Of a DNA stretch of 30,513 nucleotides, positions 14,994-20,635 are shown in pieces. The translations under genes and the position numbers were made by a program. The stretch spans positions 1-30,513 of the forward strand of contig CAJTXP010000046.1 in assembly GCA_910583615.1 (NCBI GenBank). The letters are read 5' to 3'. Source of the stretch: an uncultured Lachnospiraceae bacterium (lineage in GTDB: Bacteria > Bacillota > Clostridia > Lachnospirales > Lachnospiraceae). The notes below the pieces were generated by a model. It saw only the letters and a program-made list of their open reading frames with translations, ran no database searches and was not told where the DNA came from. Positions within the stretch are counted from its first letter, which is position 1, and each line of letters starts with the position of its first letter.

Positions 14994-15113
14994 TCACACA
15001 TTTGGACAGCCGAAGGTCGTCACACATGCAGTCGGAGAACTGCCATTTTTTTCCTCGAATTTCCGAACCCACTCCCGGCATTTTGCCACGAAACAGTATT
15101 GTCTGGCCGGTTC
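14994..15113 (-). pseudogene. Relic of a second miaB 5' end
   Basis: On the minus strand, a 39-residue stretch reads EPARQYCFVAKCREWVRKFE then EKNGSSPTACVTTFGCPNV and a TGA stop. Intact MiaB residues 20-55 read EPDRQYYFMAKCREWVRTFE then RKNKRLPKSCVVNMGC. A TAG stop directly precedes the fragment, so it has no start. The ending TTFGC is the form usual in other MiaB proteins, so this may be remains of a different allele rather than a simple duplication of the neighbour. The relE-like frame runs through the same DNA in another frame. The corresponding DNA direct repeat is at 15062-15113. Confidence 0.8.
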
Positions 15114-15343
15114 CTATAACCTTTTATATGCCTGTCCTTTTGGAATAATATATCAATATATATTCTATCATCTTCTATTGAAAATAACACTTTTAAATCT
15201 CCAACCCGTAAACGATATCCATTATCTATGCCCTGTAATTTTTTAATATCTCCAAAAGGAATCTTTTCAATTGCTTCTTTCAAATGTTTTTTCGTTGGCT
15301 TGTCAGCAACATTAATATATTTTACAGCATTTCCTCTTTTCAT
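15020..15343 (-). CDS. RelE/ParE-superfamily toxin-like protein with an aberrant C-terminal tail
   Basis: 107 residues. Residues 5-76 fit small RelE-type mRNA interferases: NAVKYINVADKPTKKHLKEA, then IPFGDIKKLQG, YRLRVGDLKVLFSIEDDRIYID, ending DRHIKGY. The basic pair in YRLRVGD is typical of the family. After residue 76 the frame runs out of frame through the miaB relic (77-107), so the natural stop appears to have been lost at a recombination joint. The ATG at 15343 overlaps the kptA stop as ATGA, so it is translationally coupled. No antitoxin gene is upstream where one would be expected; kptA and an acidic 118-residue protein hold that place. AT-rich. Whether the tailed protein is active is unknown. 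Confidence 0.7.
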   Translation of the reverse strand: MKRGNAVKYINVADKPTKKHLKEAIEKIPFGDIKKLQGIDNGYRLRVGDLKVLFSIEDDRIYIDILFQKDRHIKGYRNRPDNTVSWQNAGSGFGNSRKKMAVLRLHV

Positions 15344-15885
15344 CCTGCAGCCGAATATTTCTCCAGATATCGGACCGGTACCTCTTTTGTCAGCCATACC
15401 CCGTTGACGGAACGATAAAACAGGTATCCGTCTGCCGCCATCTGTCCGCTGTTTACCCGGTACACCACCGGTTTTCCATGACGGCTTCCAACCTTTACAG
15501 CCGTCTCCCTGTCTCCAGACAGATGTACATAGAGCCTTCCTTTAGAAAGCAGCCCTTTTTGATCTATGGACGCCACATACTTCTCACCCGTCCCATGCCA
15601 GAGCATTCCCGGCGGCTCCGTTACCGGAAACTCCACATCTACCGGTATGGAATGCCCCTGATTTGCACGGATCAGCGATCGGTCCTCATTAAAGGAATAG
15701 CGCTGTTTGTTGTCTGTTCGAACGATCTCCTCCAGCATCTCCATATTGAACTTCTGCGTTTTCCGAATGCCTGCGATCAGTTCGTCCACTTTCGCCCAGC
15801 CATGCTCATCCAGAACGATCCCTGCGGCCTCCGGCCTGTGACGCAGGATCATACTTAAATATTTACTCGTCTTTGTCAGGTTCAT
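15340..15885 (-). CDS. kptA: RNA 2'-phosphotransferase (Tpt1/KptA family)
   Basis: 181 residues. KptA transfers an internal RNA 2'-phosphate to NAD+, giving ADP-ribose 1'',2''-cyclic phosphate; in fungi this finishes tRNA splicing, while bacterial roles remain unclear and some members ADP-ribosylate RNA ends. Family motifs are all present: SKYLSMILRHRPE (Arg15-His16), DEHGWAKVDEL, RYSFNEDRSLIRANQGHS (Arg73, His78), LWHGT (96-99), YVHLS (119-123) and NGVWLT (161-166). The ribosome site AAGGAG overlaps the stop of the upstream 118-residue gene, and its own stop overlaps the RelE-like start (ATGA), so three genes form one tight unit. Confidence 0.93.
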   Translation of the reverse strand: MNLTKTSKYLSMILRHRPEAAGIVLDEHGWAKVDELIAGIRKTQKFNMEMLEEIVRTDNKQRYSFNEDRSLIRANQGHSIPVDVEFPVTEPPGMLWHGTGEKYVASIDQKGLLSKGRLYVHLSGDRETAVKVGSRHGKPVVYRVNSGQMAADGYLFYRSVNGVWLTKEVPVRYLEKYSAAG

Positions 15886-15894
15886 AAGTTCTCC

Positions 15895-16251
15895 TTAAAA
15901 TGCGACAGGCTCATATTCGCTCCTGTCCACAACAAGCTTTCCGTCAAAAAAATCCAGAAAGATACAAACGCATTCTTCATCTGTGCACATTTTACAGTAC
16001 AAACGGGTTCCATCCTCCCCCTCAATTCCAAGTTCCGTTTCCACATCTTCCTCTCCGTCATGAATACATGCCTGCACATAGCGGATCTGCTGCCCCAGTG
16101 CTTTCGGTGCAGTCAGCACTACAAACTGATCCGGTGTCACAAACAGGTCATCCAGAAATTCTTCGATCTCTTCCTTCCCAAAATCTGTCAACTCCTGATC
16201 CTGATTCCGCAACGTAAAAGTGGTTCCTTCTTCCATATTTTTAAAAACCAT
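15895..16251 (-). CDS. Unrecognised acidic 118-residue protein
   Basis: I do not recognise this family. The protein is strongly acidic (ELTDFGKEEIEEFLDDLF near 20-37; EDVETELGIEGED near 68-80) and has a cysteine cluster CKMCTDEECVC (86, 89, 94, 96) that could hold a metal. There is no signal or membrane segment. The ATG at 16251 has AGGAGGG 7 bases upstream; the frame extends to 16320 but that part is the promoter. It is the first gene of the unit with kptA (9-base gap) and the RelE-like gene. Its acidity and place would suit an inhibitor or immunity protein for a basic RNase, but that is inference only. Confidence 0.75.
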   Translation of the reverse strand: MVFKNMEEGTTFTLRNQDQELTDFGKEEIEEFLDDLFVTPDQFVVLTAPKALGQQIRYVQACIHDGEEDVETELGIEGEDGTRLYCKMCTDEECVCIFLDFFDGKLVVDRSEYEPVAF

Positions 16252-16291
16252 ACCGGTACCCTCCTGTCTCCATATAACAGCATTTCTAAAA

Positions 16292-16320
16292 ATTATATCC
16301 TCTGGCACTGTTTTCGTCAA
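16292..16320 (-). promoter_or_regulatory. Strong promoter for the 118-residue gene, kptA and relE-like unit
   Basis: Minus strand: TTGACG (16315-16320), 17 bases, TATAAT (16292-16297). Nearly ideal sigma-A form, with the ATG 41 bases downstream. Confidence 0.75.
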
Positions 16321-16342
16321 CTGCTGTTATAAGTGAGTCCTG

Positions 16343-16462
16343 ACTGCGTGGGTCCCTCCTTACCACAAAGGCGATAAGGAATCCTCCCACTGCGTGGGTC
16401 CCTCCTTACCACAAAGGCGATAAGGAATCCTCCCACTGCGTGGGTCCCTCCTTACCACAAAC
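16343..16462. repeat. 46-bp tandem repeat, 2.6 copies
   Basis: Units 16343-16388 and 16389-16434 are identical and a third partial copy runs 16435-16461. Each starts ACTGCGTGGGTCCC and contains TCCTTA-CCACAAAGGCGA-TAAGGA, a six-base stem with a 12-base loop. The repeat lies between the carboxyltransferase terminator and the promoter of the kptA unit. No frame runs through it in a convincing way. Copies are contiguous, without spacers. Confidence 0.9.
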
Positions 16463-16482
16463 GACGCAGCAATCCTGAAGAT

Positions 16483-16536
16483 GAAAAATACCTCCTGCAC
16501 AGATTCAGGTTTTCTGCCCTGTCTGTCAGGAGGTAT
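16483..16536 (-). terminator. Rho-independent terminator of the carboxyltransferase gene
   Basis: Minus strand: ATACCTCCTGACAGA at 16522-16536 pairs with a near-complement ending CAGGAGGTAT (16488-16497), followed by TTTTTC. It lies 30 bases past the stop codon. Confidence 0.8.
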
Positions 16537-16565
16537 CCGTATATTCTGTCTATACGTCTGTTTTC

Positions 16566-18179
16566 TTACAGCGGGATATTCCCGTGTTTCTTCGGCACGG
16601 GCGCCACCTGCTTGTTCTTCAGCATCTTCAGCGCCGCAGTAAGCCGTTTCCTTGTCTCATCCGGCTTAATCACCTCTGTAACAAATCCTCTCGATGCCGC
16701 AACATAAGGATTCATAAACTTTTCCTTATATTCCTGTACCAGATGTTCTCTTGTCTCTTCCTTGTTTTCCGATTCGCTGATTGCGCGCTTGAAGGCAATA
16801 TTTACAGCGCCTTCCGCGCCCATAACCGCAATTTCGGCGCCCGGCCATGCATAGACGATATCCGCCCCCATATTCTTGCTGTTCATGGCGATATAAGCGC
16901 CGCCGTATGCTTTCCGCATGATTACGGAGATCTTCGGCACCGTCGCCTCGGAAAACGCATACAGCATCTTGGCTCCGTGACGGATAATGCCTTTGTGCTC
17001 CTGTGCCGTACCCGGCATAAATGCCGGCACGTCCACAAGAACGACCAGCGGCACATTATAGCAGTCGCAGGTGCGGATGAAACGGGCCGCCTTATCGGAA
17101 GCATCATAGTCAAGACTTCCCGCCAGCGCCATGGGCTGATTCGCCACAATTCCAACGCTGCGGCCGCCGATTCTTCCATAGCCTACCACTACGTTTTTGG
17201 CAAAATCCTTCTGTACTTCGAAAAAACTGTCTCTGTCGCAGATCCTTGTGATCACTTCCAGTACGTCATATGCTTTTCTGGAATTATCCGGTACGATCTC
17301 CGTGAGCTCTGCACACCGGTCCATCTCGTCCTTCCGGCTGCGCCTGTTTACAAGGCTGTTCAAAGAATAGAGAAGTGATTTTTTCCCTGTTGACTCTTCT
17401 TTTTCCCGGATAACCGGAGGCTTCTCAAGATAACTGCCGGGCAGATAGGACAAAAGCTTCCGCACTCCTTCAAAGCAGGTCTGCTCATCCTTATAGGTAA
17501 AATGAGTTACGCCGCTTTTGGTGGCATGAACCGACGCCCCGCCCAGTTCATCTACTGTACATTCTTCATTCACTACCGTCTTCACTACCTGCGGCCCCGT
17601 AATAAACATCTTTCCGATCTTATCTACCATAAAAATATAGTCGCAGATGGCGGGAGAATAACATGCCCCGCCGGAGCACGGGCCTACGATCACCGCGATC
17701 TGGGGAATCACGCCGGAAGCCTTTGTATTGCGCAGAAAAATATTGGCATAACCGCTCAGAGAGTCGATGCCCTCTTCGATTCTCGCCCCGCCGCTGTCAT
17801 TGATCATGATAATGGGGGCCTTCATATCATATGCCATGTCCTGTATGCGGGCGATCTTCATGGAATGATATTCCCCAAGCGATCCTCCGATTACTGTAAA
17901 ATCCTCAGAAGAAACAAACACAGTCCGGCCGTTGATCTCTCCATATCCGGTAACCACGCCGTCGCCCGGCACTCTTTTCTTATCCAGTCCGAAATCATCG
18001 ATTCTGGATTCTATAAAATTGTCCACTTCCACGAAAGTGCCCGGATCAAAGAGCATATCGATCCGCTCACGTGCTGTCAGTTTACCGCTTTTATGCTGTT
18101 TTTCAATTTTGTCACGCCCGCCTGCCTGCAGGATCCGGCTGCGCTTTTTATCAAGCGCGCTGATACTGTCTCTCCACAT
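16566..18179 (-). CDS. Acyl-CoA carboxylase carboxyltransferase subunit (propionyl-CoA carboxylase beta / MmdA family)
   Basis: 537 residues, two crotonase-like halves. The N half carries LTARERIDMLFDPGTF, then SSEDFTVIGGSLGEYHSMK, INDSGGARIEEG and VGPCSGGACYSPA. The C half carries NQPMALAGSLDYDASDKAAR, VDVPAFMPGTAQEHKGII, KAYGGAYIAMNSK and WPGAEIAVMGAEGAV. It moves carboxyl groups between carboxybiotin and an acyl-CoA; acetyl-, propionyl- and methylmalonyl-CoA (decarboxylase) partners cannot be separated by eye. The ATG at 18179 has AGAGGTG 8 bases upstream; the frame continues to 18251 but that is promoter and operator. No biotin carboxylase, biotin carrier or membrane decarboxylase genes are adjacent. 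FabT-like operators suggest a link to fatty-acid supply. Confidence 0.9.
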   Translation of the reverse strand: MWRDSISALDKKRSRILQAGGRDKIEKQHKSGKLTARERIDMLFDPGTFVEVDNFIESRIDDFGLDKKRVPGDGVVTGYGEINGRTVFVSSEDFTVIGGSLGEYHSMKIARIQDMAYDMKAPIIMINDSGGARIEEGIDSLSGYANIFLRNTKASGVIPQIAVIVGPCSGGACYSPAICDYIFMVDKIGKMFITGPQVVKTVVNEECTVDELGGASVHATKSGVTHFTYKDEQTCFEGVRKLLSYLPGSYLEKPPVIREKEESTGKKSLLYSLNSLVNRRSRKDEMDRCAELTEIVPDNSRKAYDVLEVITRICDRDSFFEVQKDFAKNVVVGYGRIGGRSVGIVANQPMALAGSLDYDASDKAARFIRTCDCYNVPLVVLVDVPAFMPGTAQEHKGIIRHGAKMLYAFSEATVPKISVIMRKAYGGAYIAMNSKNMGADIVYAWPGAEIAVMGAEGAVNIAFKRAISESENKEETREHLVQEYKEKFMNPYVAASRGFVTEVIKPDETRKRLTAALKMLKNKQVAPVPKKHGNIPL

Positions 18180-18218
18180 AAATGATACACCTCTGAACTC
18201 TGGTTTTCTTTTTTGATT

Positions 18219-18235
18219 ACTTTGATTATCAAAGT
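18219..18235. promoter_or_regulatory. FabT-like operator 1
   Basis: ACTTTGATTATCAAAGT is a palindrome with only its central base unpaired. It contains TTTGATTATCAAA, the core of the MarR-family FabT site of Firmicutes. It covers the start of the -10 box and the first transcribed bases of the carboxyltransferase promoter, a classic repressing position. Confidence 0.7.
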
Positions 18236-18261
18236 ATATACCATTTCTCATTCCCTGTCAA
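18233..18261 (-). promoter_or_regulatory. Carboxyltransferase promoter
   Basis: Minus strand: TTGACA (18256-18261), 17 bases, TATACT (18233-18238). It lies 54 bases upstream of the start codon and is flanked on both sides by FabT-like palindromes. Confidence 0.75.
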
Positions 18262-18264
18262 TAT

Positions 18265-18295
18265 ATTTTGACAATCAAATTTTGATAATCAAAAT
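18265..18295. promoter_or_regulatory. FabT-like operators 2 and 3
   Basis: Two overlapping sites stand just upstream of the -35: ATTTTGACAATCAAATT (18265-18281) and ATTTTGATAATCAAAAT (18279-18295). Their centres are 14 bases apart. With site 1 they give three sites in 77 bases. The third also touches the end of the large palindromic repeat. Confidence 0.6.
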
Positions 18296-18526
18296 ATATG
18301 TTACGATTCACGGGGCGGGTGGTGGTCTGCGCCTTGGACCTATGTGCTCTGCGCTCGTATGGAATGTATCGGACACAAAAGCCGTTTTGTCCGCCCCAGT
18401 CGGACAGGCCTGTTCGTCTGTGACAGACAAAACAGCTCCGCTGTCCGCTCCAGTCCACACAGCGCTGCAGAGCACATAGGTCCAGGGCGCAGGTCACTAC
18501 CCACCTCGTGAACAAGTAACATATAT
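18294..18526. repeat. Full copy of the large palindromic intergenic repeat (233 bp)
   Basis: The left arm 18294-18353 and right arm 18461-18526 are imperfect inverted copies of about 60 bases. Both read ATATATGTTAC at the outside and share CCTATGTGCTCTGC inside. The interior holds smaller hairpins (GGACACAAAA-GCCG-TTTTGTCC at 18371-18392). The outer sequence recurs at 19111 and 11960, the inner at 1-76. No coding capacity or transposase; it resembles a miniature palindromic element. It lies between the ACT gene and the carboxyltransferase promoter. Confidence 0.75.
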
Positions 18527-18537
18527 ACAGAAAGAAA

Positions 18538-18581
18538 GACTGCTGCAAACCATACGCGACAGCAAACGGTTTGCAGCAGTC
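18538..18581 (-). terminator. Terminator of the ACT-domain gene
   Basis: GACTGCTGCAAACC (18538-18551) and GGTTTGCAGCAGTC (18568-18581) are perfect 14-base inverted arms around 16 bases. On the minus strand they are followed by TTTCTTTCT. They begin 22 bases after the stop of the ACT-domain gene. Confidence 0.75.
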
Positions 18582-18602
18582 TCTTCTCATAAACACTGAA
18601 TT

Positions 18603-19013
18603 CTATACGGCAGTAAATCCTTTCGCCCGCAGACAGCTCTCCACCTCGAAGATATCGTCATCCTTCACATGCATGATCAGGATCGGCTGGCTGGTATTCC
18701 GGTTAAAGGACAGATAAATATAATCCACATTGATATAGCTGTCCGTCAGCGCACTGAGCAGACGATGCAGGTTTCCGGCCTCATCCGCAAGCTCGATCCC
18801 CATTACATCCACCATTCTGCACAGATAGCCTGCTTTTTTCAAAGCCTCATATGCCCGTTCAGGCTCCGATACGACCATTCGGACAATACCGAACTCCGGT
18901 CCGTCGTTATTTACAGACCCCAGAATATTAATCTGTTCCTCCTTCAGGATCCTTGTAATATCCGTCATGGTTCCCTTTTTGTTCTCCACATACAATGATA
19001 ACTGCTTTAACAT
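18603..19013 (-). CDS. Tandem ACT-domain protein
   Basis: 136 residues made of two ACT domains (about 3-68 and 70-136). The first begins LKQLSLYVENKKGTMTDITR with the usual glycine turn; the second contains AGNLHRLLSALTDSYINVDYIY. ACT pairs of this size without a catalytic domain usually bind amino acids and act as sensors or regulators; several in Clostridia lie beside acyl-CoA ligase or branched-chain amino-acid genes. GAGGAAG precedes the ATG. It has its own promoter and terminator, so it is a single-gene transcript between two large palindromic repeats. Ligand not predictable. Confidence 0.85.
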   Translation of the reverse strand: MLKQLSLYVENKKGTMTDITRILKEEQINILGSVNNDGPEFGIVRMVVSEPERAYEALKKAGYLCRMVDVMGIELADEAGNLHRLLSALTDSYINVDYIYLSFNRNTSQPILIMHVKDDDIFEVESCLRAKGFTAV

Positions 19014-19062
19014 ATCTTTCTTCCTCTTCCTTTATGTACATAATCATAGTTCAACTTCCTCT

Positions 19063-19091
19063 ATCTTATACACGAAACAGCAGATTGTCAA
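19063..19091 (-). promoter_or_regulatory. Promoter of the ACT-domain gene
   Basis: Minus strand: TTGACA (19086-19091), 17 bases, TAAGAT (19063-19068), about 50 bases before the ATG. Confidence 0.65.
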
Positions 19092-19110
19092 CTCATGAAA
19101 AATAACTAAA

Positions 19111-19374
19111 AGTTACTGTTCACAAGGTGGGTGGCAGCCTGCGCCCTGGACCTCCTGGTGCTGACATCGTCTAACGTGTGCAAAAGGGGCTGCAAGTGGA
19201 TCCCTGCCTGCATGTTCAGCAGCGCTGTGTGGACTGGAGCGGACCGGGAACCGGTTTTGTCTGCCTCATTCGGACATTTCAAGTTCGCCTGAGGCAGACA
19301 AAACCGGTTCCCGGTCCGATACATTCCATACGAGCGCTGAACATGCAGGCAGAGATCCACTTTGCAGCAGCCCC
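19111..19374. repeat. Rearranged palindromic repeat containing a very long hairpin
   Basis: 19111-19153 matches the outer arm of the 18294 repeat (GTTCAC, GGTGGGTGG and CTGCGCCCTGGACCT in order). From 19186 to 19374 the DNA forms one nested hairpin. An inner perfect 28-base stem (19241-19268 with 19290-19317) surrounds a 21-base loop, and an outer stem of about 40 bases pairs 19186-19226 with 19333-19374. Between the stems, GTGTGGACTGGAGC faces GATACATTCCATACG, an imperfect pairing. The outer arm carries the GGGGCTGCTGCAAA module. It follows the efflux permease gene and could end that transcript. Confidence 0.75.
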
Positions 19375-19423
19375 GCCAACAGCCCCGTCCCCCAAAACCG
19401 GCGTTCCGTCAGCAGGCGTCATA

Positions 19424-20632
19424 TCAGTTCCTGCGGAGCGCCTCAATCGGGCTTAAATGCGCCGCCTTTCTCGCCGGATAGATTCCGAAGAATATACCTA
19501 CGCTGCAGGAAAACAGCGTTGCGAACACGACCGCAGACACACTTACAGACGGCGGAAACGGAACCATTGGAAGGGAACAGACCCCATAAGCGCCCGCAAT
19601 GCCCAGCGTGACCCCGATCATTCCGCCGATTCCGGTAATAATGGCCGATTCCGCCAGAAACTGTACCAGGATTGATTTCGTCCGGGCGCCCAGCGCTTTG
19701 CGGATTCCGATCTCTCTCGTCCGTTCCGTTACCGACACCAGCATGATATTCATGACGCCGATTCCACCGACCAGAAGAGAGATGCCCGCCACAAGCATGA
19801 TAAAGATCGTGATCATGTCCAGTACCTGCATAACCGATGCCATCTGACTGTCAAAATCTTCGGACATGAACGCATCCTCTCCGAAGATCTCATGACGGCT
19901 TTCCAGCAGGGAAATTGCCCGCTCCGTAACCTCCTTCGCATAGCCGGTTTCAGCAAATATATAGACCGAGTCAAAGTCATTATACTCCGCCCAGTACCAG
20001 TCCGCCGTCATGGGCATGGAAATGTCCAGATAAGAACCATATCCGGAACTGACAAAAGTCCCTTCAATCGCCTTTTTCACTCCCACGATCCGCACGTCCT
20101 GGATCCCGCTTCCATCATCCATTTCGAAGGTCAGTCCCACTACGTTGGATGTACCAAACATACGGACGGCATCCATCTCCGACACGACCGCCACTGCCCG
20201 GTGGGCGTTGTAATCATCCCAGGTAAACCACTGCCCGTACAGCATATCCGGACTGGTATTGTATTCACTGTCCGGATTGCCATAATCAATGATGGCGTCA
20301 AAAGTTCCCTTTTCCGTAGCTACGGAACACCATTGATTCATCAGAGACGTGGCTCCTTTTACATGTTCCATTTCCCGCAGCGCGTCTCTGTCTTCCTCCG
20401 TGATGACCGGCGTCTCCCCTTCCAGATTGCTGTTGACCGAGATATAGACCTGCCCGCCCGCTACGCTGGTCAGCTCCTCTTCCATCTCCGCCTTGGCGCC
20501 GTTTCCGATGGACATGATCAGGATCACGGAAGAGACGCCGATGATGATGCCGAGCATGGTCAGAAAGGACCGGCCGCGATTCATCCGGATGTTGCTGACC
20601 GCCATTTTGATGTATTCCCAAAGCTGTGCCAT
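19424..20632 (-). CDS. MacB-like ABC transporter permease
   Basis: 402 residues with the MacB/FtsX layout: a first membrane segment after NRGRSFLTMLGIIIGVSSVILIMSIGNGAK (about 20-40), a MacB periplasmic-core-type ectodomain (about 45-260), then three C-terminal segments (about 275-300, 325-350, 365-385). The coupling loop ERTREIGIRKALGARTKSIL and the closing ARKAAHLSPIEALR are typical. It is the last gene of the ATPase, adaptor and permease operon, starting 3 bases past the adaptor stop. It exports peptides, antibiotics or lipids in relatives; substrate unknown. Confidence 0.92.
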   Translation of the reverse strand: MAQLWEYIKMAVSNIRMNRGRSFLTMLGIIIGVSSVILIMSIGNGAKAEMEEELTSVAGGQVYISVNSNLEGETPVITEEDRDALREMEHVKGATSLMNQWCSVATEKGTFDAIIDYGNPDSEYNTSPDMLYGQWFTWDDYNAHRAVAVVSEMDAVRMFGTSNVVGLTFEMDDGSGIQDVRIVGVKKAIEGTFVSSGYGSYLDISMPMTADWYWAEYNDFDSVYIFAETGYAKEVTERAISLLESRHEIFGEDAFMSEDFDSQMASVMQVLDMITIFIMLVAGISLLVGGIGVMNIMLVSVTERTREIGIRKALGARTKSILVQFLAESAIITGIGGMIGVTLGIAGAYGVCSLPMVPFPPSVSVSAVVFATLFSCSVGIFFGIYPARKAAHLSPIEALRRN

Positions 20633-20635
20633 CCG

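Noticed and set aside
15344..15397. 18-residue N-terminal extension of the RelE-like protein
   Set aside because: It overlaps the end of kptA, and the ATGA overlap at 15343 gives a normal coupled start.
16343..16462. CRISPR array
   Set aside because: The 46-bp units are contiguous with no unique spacers and no cas genes are nearby.
18180..18251. N-terminal extension of the carboxyltransferase
   Set aside because: It covers the promoter -10 and operator 1; the ATG at 18179 has a ribosome site.
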